64,000 nt of DNA from SHWC01 sp050173345 (GTDB taxonomy: Bacteria > Pseudomonadota > Alphaproteobacteria > UBA828), in the NCBI GenBank assembly GCA_050173345.1, contig JBFXKW010000001.1, positions 682,001 through 746,000 on the forward strand. The letters are read 5' to 3'. The notes under the pieces were generated by a model. That model saw nothing but the letters and a program-made list of their open reading frames with translations. It did not search any database and was not told where the DNA came from. The position numbers were made by a program, and so were the translations under genes. Within the stretch, counting starts at the first letter, position 1, and each line of letters begins with the position of its first letter. This document shows, piece by piece, positions 16,816 through 25,251 of this stretch.

Positions 16816-17307
16816 TCACGCCGCCGGCTCGATGTGGAAGAGCGGCGCGTCATAGTCGACCATCTGGCCGTCCTCGACGCAGATTCTCACGACGCGCCCC
16901 CTGACGCCTGCCTTGACAGGCGTGAACAGCTTCATCACCTCGATCAGGCAGACCTCGGTCTCGGGCTCGACGAGCTGGTCGACCTCGACATAGGGCGCGG
17001 CGCCCGGCTTCGGCGCGCGGTAGAACGTGCCGAGATTGGGCGCGCGCACCGCAACAAGCCCTTCAGGCACCGGCTCGCCCTGGCCGGCGGGCGGTGCCTT
17101 GTGCGAAGCCGCGGCCGTTTGGGCCATGGGCGCAGGGTTGGATGTGGCCGGGAGAGCGTGCGCATGAGTCTCTGCGCGCCGCTGGCCGGCCGCCGGGTCG
17201 TTCGAGAGCACGAGCGAGAGCCCTTCCACCTCCAGGCTCATCTCGTGCCAGCCGGACTGTTCGAACAGCCGGATCAGCGCTTCGATGTCCTTGAACTTCT
17301 GATTCAC
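16816..17307 (-). CDS. Biotin carboxyl carrier protein (AccB-like)
   Basis: Carrier subunit of 163 aa. The first 35 residues match the AccB N-terminal helix (KFKDIEALIRLFEQSGWHEM). A Pro/Ala-rich linker follows at about 40-80, then the biotinyl domain (about 84-160) with the thumb-like insert FYRAPKPGAAPYVEVDQ and the biotinylation site EVMKLFT, Lys126. The motif differs from the usual EAMKMMN but fits carriers of AccB type. GTG 17307 overlaps the stop of the PPDK-like gene (GTGA). It serves the carboxylase encoded just downstream. Confidence 0.93.
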   Translation of the reverse strand: MNQKFKDIEALIRLFEQSGWHEMSLEVEGLSLVLSNDPAAGQRRAETHAHALPATSNPAPMAQTAAASHKAPPAGQGEPVPEGLVAVRAPNLGTFYRAPKPGAAPYVEVDQLVEPETEVCLIEVMKLFTPVKAGVRGRVVRICVEDGQMVDYDAPLFHIEPAA

Positions 17308-19082
17308 GACACGGGCTCCTCGGCACGCGCGCGTTCCGGCGCCGCGGCGCGGGCGGCAAGCAAGGCGGGCAGCACCGGCGACGTCACGATGAAGGCGAGG
17401 CCGGCACGAACGGCAGAAGCGACGCCGGCATCGGTCGCGAAGACGCGGCCGCGCGCGCCGTCATGGCCCGCGACCAGCCCACCGATCGCCTCGGGCTCCT
17501 CGCCGCCCTCCACGTGATCGAGGTCGGCGATATCGGCGCCGGGCGGTTCCTCGCCTTCCCGATAGACCGCAAGCGGCGCGCGTCGCCTGGCCCAACCGAT
17601 GAGCCGCATGAGCATGGGGTTGTCCTCTTCGCGCGGCGTCGTCACGTCCAACGCGCCGTCGAAGACCCGGCCCATGCCGCCATCGACGGTCACGCTGCGG
17701 CCCTGGAGCGCTTCGATGGCCGCGAGGCCGCAGCCGACGACGCAGGGCAGGCCGAGCGAGCGGCTGACCACGGCGGCATGGCAGGTCGAGCCGCCCTCCG
17801 CGGTCACCACGGCCTTTGCCGCGATCATGCCGTGCACGTCCTCCGGGCTCGTGGTCGGCCGCACCAGCACGACCGCCCTGCCCGAAGCGGCAGCGGCCTC
17901 CGCCGCATCCGCATCGGTGACGACCGTGCCGGCGCCGACGCCGGGGCAGGCACCATCGCCCTCGGCGAGCACGGTGGCCTTCTCGGCCTCGCCGGCAGCG
18001 AGGCGCGGGCGCAGGATGCCGCGCACCTGCTCCGGGTTGACGCGGTCGAGCGCCGTCTCCTCGTCGATGCGCGCCTCGTCAACGAACGCGACGGCGAGCG
18101 CGACCGCCGCCTCCGGCGCACGCTTCGCGGTGCGCGCCTGTAGCAGGTAAAGCTTGCCGCGCTCGATGGTGAACTCGATGTCCTGCACGTCGCGTTCCTC
18201 GTCTTCGAGCCGGCGCGCCGCCCTCAGCAGTTCGGCATGGGCTTCGGGCAGCGCCGCGGCGAGTGCGGACAGCGGCTGCGGGGTACGCATGCCCGACACC
18301 ACATCCTCGCCCTGCGCGCGCGTGAGATATTCGCCGTAAGGCGCGGGGGCGCCGGTCAGCGGGTTGCGGCTGAACAGGACGCCGGTGCCGCTGTCCTCGC
18401 TCATATTGCCGAAGATCATCGCCTGGACCGTGACCGCGGTGCCGGCGTCGTGCGGCAGGCCGTGATGCTCGCGATAGCGCCGCGCCCGCCGCGCATTCCA
18501 CGAATCGAAGACGGCGCGCACCGTGGCCTCGAGCTGCGCCGGCGCCTCGCCCGGCACCCCGCCATAGCCCTTCGCCTCGATCGCCGCGCGCCACGCCGCG
18601 GCATCGCCGCTCACCTTCATTTCGGCGAGCGTGGCCTTGAGCACGATGCGGGCATACATCTCGACGAAGCGGCGGTGGCTGTCGCGCGCGAAGGCGGCGT
18701 CGCCGCTTTCGGCCGCAAGCGCGGCCTCGGCCTCGTCCGTCATGCCGAGGTTGAGCACGGTATCCATCATGCCGGGCATGCTGATCGCGGCGCCCGAGCG
18801 CACCGAGACGAGCAGCGCCTTCGGCCCGCGCCCGAAGCGCCGCCCGGTCGCGGCTTCGAGCGCGGCGATGCCGGCAGTCAGCTCGTCGGACAACCCGTCC
18901 GGCACCGTGCCCTTGGCGAGATAGGCGCGGCATGCCGCGGTGGTCACCACGAAGGCCGGCGGCACCGGCAGCCCCATCGCCGACATGCGCGCGAGGCTCC
19001 ACGCCTTGCCGCCGATCAGCGCGCGCGGCGGCGGCTCGCCGCCATCGATGAAGAGCGTATGGGCGCCGAGCGGCCGTGCCAT
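17304..19082 (-). CDS. PPDK-like protein: ATP-binding and phosphohistidine domains only, no PEP/pyruvate barrel
   Basis: Protein of 592 aa related to pyruvate phosphate dikinase, which is normally about 880 aa. The N-terminal nucleotide-binding domain has GGKAWSLARM (about 24-33), VSVRSGAAISMPGMMDTVLNLG (split, about 92-113), SEDSGTGVLFSRNP (about 228-241) and LLQART (about 313-318). The swivel domain carries the phosphorylatable His435 in EGGSTCHAAVVSR. The C-terminal TIM barrel that binds PEP/pyruvate is missing and is replaced by about 110 Ala/Gly-rich residues (480-592) that I do not recognise. It should phosphorylate its His from ATP and pass the phosphate to another protein or substrate. 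A 200-aa gene ends five bases upstream. Confidence 0.85.
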   Translation of the reverse strand: MARPLGAHTLFIDGGEPPPRALIGGKAWSLARMSAMGLPVPPAFVVTTAACRAYLAKGTVPDGLSDELTAGIAALEAATGRRFGRGPKALLVSVRSGAAISMPGMMDTVLNLGMTDEAEAALAAESGDAAFARDSHRRFVEMYARIVLKATLAEMKVSGDAAAWRAAIEAKGYGGVPGEAPAQLEATVRAVFDSWNARRARRYREHHGLPHDAGTAVTVQAMIFGNMSEDSGTGVLFSRNPLTGAPAPYGEYLTRAQGEDVVSGMRTPQPLSALAAALPEAHAELLRAARRLEDEERDVQDIEFTIERGKLYLLQARTAKRAPEAAVALAVAFVDEARIDEETALDRVNPEQVRGILRPRLAAGEAEKATVLAEGDGACPGVGAGTVVTDADAAEAAAASGRAVVLVRPTTSPEDVHGMIAAKAVVTAEGGSTCHAAVVSRSLGLPCVVGCGLAAIEALQGRSVTVDGGMGRVFDGALDVTTPREEDNPMLMRLIGWARRRAPLAVYREGEEPPGADIADLDHVEGGEEPEAIGGLVAGHDGARGRVFATDAGVASAVRAGLAFIVTSPVLPALLAARAAAPERARAEEPVS

Positions 19083-19087
19083 CGGGC

Positions 19088-19690
19088 CTACTCGTCGCGC
19101 TCGCGGCCGAGGATGCGCAGGATATCCTCGTGCAGCTCGAACCAGACGGTGTGATAGGACTCGATCTTGGCGCCGCTCACCCATTCGATCTCGCCGTCCT
19201 CGGCCTTCTCCAGCGCGGCGAGCAGCTTGCCGGCATAGAGCCTGAGCCGCGGCAGGCCGGCAGCCAGCGCTTCCAGCACGGCCTCGGCGCGCTCGTGCAG
19301 CTCGCCCAGGCGGTCGATGATCGCCTCGTCATGCGCCTTGTCCGAATGGTCGTTCGGCACGCGCTGGCCGCCGACCTCGATGGTCTGCCATTCGGTGATG
19401 AGCTGCTTGAGCTCCCTGTTCACCGCCTCGAAGCGTTGATGGGCGGCGGCGAACGACGCGCTCGCCCGCTGCGCCGCGTAGACCTTCGAGTATTCGCCGT
19501 CGAGCGACAGGCGGGCGACCGGCGTCAGCATGAAGGCGCCGTTGGTCTCGACCGCGAGACCATCGGCGACTGCCCGAGAGAGCAGCGCCTTGGCCTTGCC
19601 GGGTTCGAGCCCCATCAGCCCGGCGACGCCCTCCGGCGTGCCGTGCTTCTTGATGGCGAGGCCATGAAGCGCAAGGTGCATGTCGCTCAT
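19088..19690 (-). CDS. Uncharacterised 200-aa protein with winged-helix-like N-terminus
   Basis: Not recognised. Residues 1-70 look like a small winged helix: short helices with EGVAGLMGLEPGKAKALLSRAVADG, a typical helix-turn-helix rhythm, then a strand TNGAFMLTPVARL. Residues 75-200 are almost entirely helical and charged (EAVNRELKQLITEW, ERAEAVLEALAAGLPRL). No signal peptide, membrane segment or cysteine is present. The gene lies 15 bp from the acyl-CoA ligase and five bases before the PPDK-like gene, so it is cotranscribed with both and may be a partner or regulator of the phosphotransfer protein. Nothing in the sequence supports a specific function. Confidence 0.7.
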   Translation of the reverse strand: MSDMHLALHGLAIKKHGTPEGVAGLMGLEPGKAKALLSRAVADGLAVETNGAFMLTPVARLSLDGEYSKVYAAQRASASFAAAHQRFEAVNRELKQLITEWQTIEVGGQRVPNDHSDKAHDEAIIDRLGELHERAEAVLEALAAGLPRLRLYAGKLLAALEKAEDGEIEWVSGAKIESYHTVWFELHEDILRILGRERDE

Positions 19691-19705
19691 CGGTCCGGCC
19701 CCGGC

Positions 19706-21181
19706 TCAGCTCGCGGCCTTCACACTGTCGCGCGCCACGATGCGGTCGCGCACCTCGCGGCGCAGGATCTTGTTCGCCGCGCTTTTCGGCAGAGCCGGCC
19801 AGACCTCGATGCCCTTCGGGCACTTATAGCTGGCGAGCTTCGCGCGGCAGACGGCGAGCACGGCCTCGGGGTCGAGCCCGGTGCGGCCCGCGACCACGGC
19901 ATGCACCCGGTCGCCCCACTTCTCGTCGGGCAGGCCGACCACCGCGGCCTCGACCACGCCGTCGCAGCCGAGCAGCACGTCCTCCACCTCGCGCGGATAG
20001 ACGTTGTAACCGCCCGAGATCAGCATGTCGTTCTTGCGGTCGAGGATGTAGAAGAAGCCGTCCTCGTCCATGGCGCCGACGTCGCCGGTATGCAGCCAGC
20101 CATGGCGGAAGACGGCCTCGGTCGCCTCCGGGCGATTCCAGTAGCGCGCCATGAGCTGCGGCCCGCGCACCACGATCTCGCCCGTCTCGCCCGGCGGCAG
20201 CCGGTTGTCGTCGTCGTCGAAGACCGCGACCTCGGCCAGGAAGAACGGCCGGCCGCAGCTCCCGACGCGGTCATGCTCCTCCGGCTTCAGGCAGGTGATC
20301 ACCATCGGCGATTCCGCCTGGCCGTAGGTCTGCGCGAAGACCTTGCCGAAACGCGCCACGGCGCGCTCGAGAAGCGCCGGCGCGATCGGCGATGCGCCAT
20401 AGCAGATGCGCTTGAAGCCGAGCTTCGCCTGGGGAAGCGACGGCTCCTCCAGGATCATGGCGAGCATGGTCGGCACCAGGAAGGTGTGGCTCGCCCGCTC
20501 CCGCTCCGCGAGGCGGATGAACTCGAACGGATCGAACCGGCCCATGATCACCGAGCGCACGCCCCGCACGATCGCCGGCAGCACGAAGGCGCCGCTGGCA
20601 TGCGCGATCGGCGCCGCGTGCAGGAAGGTGTCGCCGCTTGCCATGTCGGGCACCAGATCGACCAGGAAGGCGGCGAGCTCGGCAAGCTCGCCGCGCGTGG
20701 TCAGGGTCACCGCCTTGGGCTTGCCGGTGGTGCCGCCGGTATAGCCGAGTCGGAGCGGCGCATCGAGCTCGCGGTCGATGCGGCACGGCCGGGCATCCGC
20801 CTCGTCGATCAGCGCCTGCAGATGATCCGCCCCGATCAGCAATTCGCCGCTCACCTCGGCGCCGGGCGCGTGGATGACCGCGCGCGTGCCGCTGTCGGCG
20901 ATCTTGTAGGCGTGGTCGTCCGCAGTCTCGCGCAGGTTGAGCGGCACGCGAACGAGGCCTGCCTTGGCCAGCGCGTAATAGGCGACCAGGCAGTCGATGC
21001 CGTTCGGCAGCAGCACGCCGACCCGCTCGCCGGGCGCGAGGCCGAGCGCGAGCAGCGCATTGCCGAGCCGGTCGGTCGCCATATCGAAGCCACGGAAGCT
21101 CATCACGCGCCCGCCCTCGACGAAAGCCGGCGCCTCGCCATACATCACGCCACCGCGGCGGATCAGCTCACCGATCTGCAT
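19706..21181 (-). CDS. Acyl-CoA synthetase / AMP-dependent ligase
   Basis: Class I adenylate-forming enzyme of 491 aa that activates a carboxylic acid as acyl-AMP and then acyl-CoA. The phosphate-binding loop YTGGTTGKPKAVTLT (about residues 151-165), AQTYGQAESP (about 298-307), the adenylate-binding WLHTGDVGAMDEDGFFYILDRKNDMI-type region (about 373-398), and SGGYNVYPREVEDVL with the catalytic Lys of PKSAANKILRREV near the C-terminus are all present. It is cotranscribed with the swivel protein, the 520-aa protein and the carboxylase, and probably supplies the CoA ester they use. The acid cannot be identified from sequence. Confidence 0.92.
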   Translation of the reverse strand: MQIGELIRRGGVMYGEAPAFVEGGRVMSFRGFDMATDRLGNALLALGLAPGERVGVLLPNGIDCLVAYYALAKAGLVRVPLNLRETADDHAYKIADSGTRAVIHAPGAEVSGELLIGADHLQALIDEADARPCRIDRELDAPLRLGYTGGTTGKPKAVTLTTRGELAELAAFLVDLVPDMASGDTFLHAAPIAHASGAFVLPAIVRGVRSVIMGRFDPFEFIRLAERERASHTFLVPTMLAMILEEPSLPQAKLGFKRICYGASPIAPALLERAVARFGKVFAQTYGQAESPMVITCLKPEEHDRVGSCGRPFFLAEVAVFDDDDNRLPPGETGEIVVRGPQLMARYWNRPEATEAVFRHGWLHTGDVGAMDEDGFFYILDRKNDMLISGGYNVYPREVEDVLLGCDGVVEAAVVGLPDEKWGDRVHAVVAGRTGLDPEAVLAVCRAKLASYKCPKGIEVWPALPKSAANKILRREVRDRIVARDSVKAAS

Positions 21182-21201
21182 GATTGATCGCGGCGGCCTC
21201 C

Positions 21202-22764
21202 CTATGATCTGTCCGCCAGTGTTTCGATATCGGCGCGGCTAAGGCCGGCGCCCTTGCCCTTGAGCCTGCGCGAGTGAAGCTGCTCGTTTCCATAGAGCGC
21301 GCGCGCCTCGTCGGTGTGCGCGTTGTATTTGAGCCAGGTCTCGTCGAGGAAGCGGTTGCGCTTCTCGCACGCCTTGGGCGTGAACGCCCGAACCTGGCGG
21401 TTGTACTCCGCCAGGCTGAGCACGCCGCGGCTGGTGCGGTAGCGGTCTTCCTTCCTGGGCAGGCAGGTCGAGCCCGGATAGACCGGGCCGCTCGAATGGG
21501 TGTAGTCGTCGCCGGCGAGGATCGAGTACGGGATCGGCGTGTACATGCGGAGCGGCGCGTTGCTGTGCTGCATCATGGTGTAGTCGTTGACGCGCTGGCT
21601 CGGCAGCGAGACGTAACCGACCAGCTCGGCCAGGCAGTCGCGCGAGAACTCGTCGTTGAGCAGCGGGCGGAAGCGCTGCGCCCGCTCATCGATCAGCATC
21701 CAGTCCTCGTATTCGTAGGTGCCGGCGACGTGCGCGATGTCCTTGAAGATGCCGAAATAGACCAGCGCGCCGGCATCGATCATCTGGTCGCGGTTCCAGC
21801 CCGCGATTCGTTTCCAGAGCTTGCCGGTGGCCGCCTTGGTGATCTCGGCGAGCTCGTTGAAGGCATCGGTCAGCTCCGCCTCGGAGCCCATGCCGACGGG
21901 CATGTAACCCTCGGTCAGCGGGTCGGAGGTGTAGAGCCCGACGCCCGCGACGTGCTCGGAGCGGAAGTCCGGCTTGGATTCGAAGCTGCCCCAATCGTCC
22001 ATCAGGTAGAAGTGGCAGTCCTTCACCATCATGGGCACGGTCAGGTTGTTGTAGGGCACGTCGGCCGCTACGCCGTCTAGCCAGGGCAGGCCGTTCTCCG
22101 CGAGGTCCATGAAGTCGCGCACGATCATCTCGCGGTTGTCGTCGATCTTGTAGGGCCCCGAATTGCTCAGGCTGATGCGGCTCTCGCAGGAGATCAGGAA
22201 GCCGTATTGCGAGCAGTTCGCCATGAAATTGGTGGCGGCGCTGTGCAGCTTGTCGCCGGGCTCGCAGCGGAACATGTCGGCGTGGAACACCTGAAGCCGG
22301 CGCTCCGGCAGGATCTGGCTGCGATGGCCGAACTCCTTGTTGGTGATGTGGCCGTCATTGCGGTGCCAGGCGAGCTGGAAGCGCTTCCAGAAATCCATCA
22401 CGTAGATCGCGTCGTCGACGGCATCCTGCGGCCGCAGCAAGCCCATGTTGATGAGCCATTCCCGGCCGAGGAAATAGAAGCCCTGGAGGCCCCAGCCCAT
22501 CGGCGGGTTGCCGATCTTGATGCCCATGTTGCGCGCGCGATCGCCGATCTCCTCCGCGGACATCCGGGATTCGACCTTCCGAAGCAACGACGGGTAGCGA
22601 TAGAAGGCGTTGAGATACGAGAGCATCATGTACGGCGGAACCGGAAAGAGCTTCGATTCCTGCACCGTGCGAGTCACGCAGAGCCAATAGGACTCGTCCG
22701 TATGGTTCTGCAGCATGTTGTTGAATTCGAGAAGCTGCGCATAGCTGAGTTGACGCCCGCTCAT
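21202..22764 (-). CDS. Uncharacterised 520-aa protein
   Basis: I do not recognise this protein. It is soluble, with no signal peptide or membrane segment, and unusually rich in aromatic residues (Trp, Tyr, Phe), Met and Asn for this GC-rich genome. It has a Trp-rich patch WGLQGFYFLGREWLINMGLL (about residues 112-131), a His/Asn-rich stretch (WHRNDGHITNKEFGHRSQ, about 154-171), and several Cys and His residues. It lies 10 bp from the phosphohistidine swivel gene (22775-23524) and 20 bp from the acyl-CoA ligase. In dikinase-like systems a substrate-specific partner receives phosphate from the swivel His; this protein is a candidate for that role, but this is inference from position only. Confidence 0.75.
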   Translation of the reverse strand: MSGRQLSYAQLLEFNNMLQNHTDESYWLCVTRTVQESKLFPVPPYMMLSYLNAFYRYPSLLRKVESRMSAEEIGDRARNMGIKIGNPPMGWGLQGFYFLGREWLINMGLLRPQDAVDDAIYVMDFWKRFQLAWHRNDGHITNKEFGHRSQILPERRLQVFHADMFRCEPGDKLHSAATNFMANCSQYGFLISCESRISLSNSGPYKIDDNREMIVRDFMDLAENGLPWLDGVAADVPYNNLTVPMMVKDCHFYLMDDWGSFESKPDFRSEHVAGVGLYTSDPLTEGYMPVGMGSEAELTDAFNELAEITKAATGKLWKRIAGWNRDQMIDAGALVYFGIFKDIAHVAGTYEYEDWMLIDERAQRFRPLLNDEFSRDCLAELVGYVSLPSQRVNDYTMMQHSNAPLRMYTPIPYSILAGDDYTHSSGPVYPGSTCLPRKEDRYRTSRGVLSLAEYNRQVRAFTPKACEKRNRFLDETWLKYNAHTDEARALYGNEQLHSRRLKGKGAGLSRADIETLADRS

Positions 22765-22774
22765 CGCCCCCTCC

Positions 22775-23524
22775 TCAGCCGCGCTTCTCGTGCTTCCAGA
22801 TGTTCGCCGTCATGGCCTGGCCGGTCTGGTAGGCCTCGGCGGTCTTGGCCGCCGCGCTCGCCTCGATCTCGACCGTGTCACCCTCCTTGATTCCCCTGAT
22901 CTTCGAGTTCATCAGGCAGGGGATGCCGTATTCGCGCGACAGGATGCCGAGATGCGAGCGGGTCGAGCCGCCCATGCAGATGATGCCCTTGAACTGCTCG
23001 ATGATCGGCGCGGTCAAGGTGCCGCCGGAATCATCGATGATCGCGATGGTGTCTTTCGGCACGCCGCGGCTCAGATAGTCCATCACCTGCGCGCTGGTGC
23101 GCACATAGCGAGCGATGCCGATCGCGTTCTCGGGGTGCCTGACCACGTTGTCGCCGACGCCGCGGAGCGCACGGCCCTTGTCGTCCGCGGGCGCTCTCGG
23201 CGCATCGGGATGCTCGATCGAATAGTCCTTGGCGGCATCGCCCATTCCCGGCACCGGCTTGTAGGCCTCGGGGCGCTCCTGCACCGAGATGACCGCCGAA
23301 TAGTCGAAGCGATGGCCGGCCTTCAGCAGCTTCGCCTCGATCGCCTCGAAGTCCTTGGCCGAGATCAGGCGGTAGCTCTTGTCGAAGACGAAGCTCGACC
23401 AGTCGACGCCGGCCTCGTCGAGCCGCTTGCGCACGAGGTCCTTGATCGCGGAATGGTACGCCTCGACGATCGGGTGCTTCGCCCGATCGCCATACTTGTC
23501 CTGGTCGATGAAGAGCCTGGCCAT
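22775..23524 (-). CDS. Stand-alone phosphohistidine swivel (PEP-utiliser mobile domain) protein
   Basis: Protein of 249 aa. Residues about 150-220 match the mobile phosphohistidine domain of PEP synthase, PPDK and PTS enzyme I: GGSTRSHLGILSREYGIPCL with His191 as the phosphorylated residue, then KEGDTVEIEA. The N-terminal 120 residues are charged and not recognised, and the ATP-grasp and substrate domains of full-size dikinases are absent. ATG 23524 is preceded by GGAAGG; an upstream in-frame start at 23548 is less likely. It is the first gene of the leftward operon, with the 520-aa protein next. The PPDK-like protein encoded downstream could be its phosphate donor. Confidence 0.85.
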   Translation of the reverse strand: MARLFIDQDKYGDRAKHPIVEAYHSAIKDLVRKRLDEAGVDWSSFVFDKSYRLISAKDFEAIEAKLLKAGHRFDYSAVISVQERPEAYKPVPGMGDAAKDYSIEHPDAPRAPADDKGRALRGVGDNVVRHPENAIGIARYVRTSAQVMDYLSRGVPKDTIAIIDDSGGTLTAPIIEQFKGIICMGGSTRSHLGILSREYGIPCLMNSKIRGIKEGDTVEIEASAAAKTAEAYQTGQAMTANIWKHEKRG

Positions 23525-23620
23525 CTCTCGCCTTCCCTGTGGAGACACGCCGTTTTCGGCGCCTTTGTTGCCGGAAAGGTGCGGTGCGGCCTGCCTCCTG
23601 TCAATGCCATCTTAGACAAA

Positions 23621-23633
23621 ATTGTCAGACAAT
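23621..23633. promoter_or_regulatory. Perfect 13-bp palindrome, candidate GntR operator of the carboxylase operon
   Basis: ATTGTCAGACAAT, a perfect inverted repeat with a single central base, lies about 100 bp upstream of the swivel gene start (23524). It also overlaps the last codons of the acyl-CoA ligase gene (stop at 23625-23627). It is the best match in the window to the TTGTNNGACAA type. A neighbouring GACAAAATTGTC at 23615-23626 overlaps it. Confidence 0.6.
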
Positions 23634-25193
23634 CTTGGCCTCGGGCGCGCCTTCCACCCGGCCTTCGCGCTCGGCCGCAAGACGCTCGCGGAGCACGGTT
23701 TTCAGCACCTTGCCATAGGCGTTCTTGGGCAGCGCGTCGATGGCATGATAGGCCTTGGGCCGCTTGAAGCGCGCGATCCGCTCGAGGCAGAGCCCGTCGA
23801 GCGCCTCAGGGTCGAGCGCCGCCCCTTCCGTCGCCACCACGAAGGCGACCACCCGCTCGCCCCACTCGGCGTCGGGCACGCCGATCACCGCGGCCTCGGC
23901 GACCGCGGGATGCGCCAGCAGCACCTCCTCGACCTCGCGCGGGTAGATGTTGATGCCGCCCGAGATGACCATGTCCTTGGCGCGGTCCTTCAAGGTCAGG
24001 TAGCCCGCCTCGTCCAGGCAGCCGAGGTCGCCGGTGCGGAGGCCGAGCGGCCCGAAGGCCGCCCGGGTCGCCGCCGGGTCGGCCAGATAGCCGCGCATCA
24101 CCATGTCGCCCCGCACCACCACCTCGCCGACCTCGCCCGGCGGCAGCGGCACGCCCGTCTCGTCGCAGACATGGAGCTCGACGCCGGTGCGCGCGATGCC
24201 GACCGAGACCAGCCGCTCGTCGTCGCCGGTTGCCGCGGCCTCCGCCAGCATCGCCTTCGACATGGCGGTGATGGTGCACGGGCTCTCGCCCTGGCCATAG
24301 CCGTTCCAGATTCGCGGGCCGAAGCAGGCGAGCGCCGCCTCGAGGTCGGCGGCATAGACCGGCGCAGCGCCGCACAGGATGGTCTTGATGTGCTCGATCC
24401 TGGCGCCGGCCATGACGGGAGACACAGAGAGCCGGCGCAGCAGCGTCGGCGGGACAAAGAAGGTGACGTTCTCATAGCGCCCGATCAGGTCCACCAACTC
24501 GCCGATGTCGAAGCCGCCACTCGGCGGCAGCACCTGGTTGGAGGCGCGCGCGATGTGCGACAGCGCGAACAGGCCCGAGGCGTGCGACTGTGCGGCAAGA
24601 TGGATCAGGCAGTCGCGCTGGTCGAGCCAGTCGACATCGGCCAGATAGGCGAGCGTCATGACGAACAGGTTGCGATGGCTGAGCAGCGCGCCCTTGGGCC
24701 GGCCCGTCGTGCCGCTGGTATAGAAAAGCCAGGCCGGATCGGCCGCGTCGGTCTCGGCGACGGCGATCGGCTCGGCCGCCGCGATCGCGCGATAGGCGTC
24801 GTCGCCGACCACGATCAGGCGGGGCGGCTCGGGCAGCTCGGCGAACGCGCCGGCCAAGCCGTCCGCGAGGTCCGCCGAGGCCAGGCAGAGCCGCGCGCCG
24901 CAATGCCCGACCATGTAGACGTGCTCGTGCGGGTGCAGCCGGGCGTTCATCGGCGCGGCGACCAGCCCGGCATGCCAGGCCGCGAACAGCAGCGGCAGGT
25001 ATTCCGGGCCGTTCGACATGACGAGCGCGACGCGATCGCCGGGCGCGAGGCCGAGCCAGCGCAGGCCACCGGCGAGGCGCGCGACATGCCGGCTCAGCGC
25101 GCCATAGCCGTAGCACACCTCGTCGCCGATCGAGATGGCAGGATGCGCGGCAAAACTGCGCGCCGGTGTATGGAGCAGCGAGGCAAGGTTCAT
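23625..25193 (-). CDS. Acyl-CoA synthetase / AMP-dependent ligase (second)
   Basis: Second class I adenylate-forming ligase of the island, 522 aa. Motifs: FYTSGTTGRPKGALLSH (about residues 166-182), IWNGYGQGESPCT (about 300-312), LRTGDLGCLDEAGYLTLKDRAKDM (split, about 398-421), GGINIYPREVEEVL, and the C-terminal ALPKNAYGKVLKTVLRE with the catalytic Lys. The C-terminal tail after the last motif is about 20 residues longer than usual (EREGRVEGAPEAKIV). It is divergent from surE across a 110-bp promoter region. Substrate unknown; probably an acid feeding the same pathway. Confidence 0.92.
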   Translation of the reverse strand: MNLASLLHTPARSFAAHPAISIGDEVCYGYGALSRHVARLAGGLRWLGLAPGDRVALVMSNGPEYLPLLFAAWHAGLVAAPMNARLHPHEHVYMVGHCGARLCLASADLADGLAGAFAELPEPPRLIVVGDDAYRAIAAAEPIAVAETDAADPAWLFYTSGTTGRPKGALLSHRNLFVMTLAYLADVDWLDQRDCLIHLAAQSHASGLFALSHIARASNQVLPPSGGFDIGELVDLIGRYENVTFFVPPTLLRRLSVSPVMAGARIEHIKTILCGAAPVYAADLEAALACFGPRIWNGYGQGESPCTITAMSKAMLAEAAATGDDERLVSVGIARTGVELHVCDETGVPLPPGEVGEVVVRGDMVMRGYLADPAATRAAFGPLGLRTGDLGCLDEAGYLTLKDRAKDMVISGGINIYPREVEEVLLAHPAVAEAAVIGVPDAEWGERVVAFVVATEGAALDPEALDGLCLERIARFKRPKAYHAIDALPKNAYGKVLKTVLRERLAAEREGRVEGAPEAKIV

Positions 25194-25251
25194 GGCGGCG
25201 CTCGGCGGCGGCCTCGGATTGGAAAAACGATTGTCTCGGGCCTGCCGCTGG

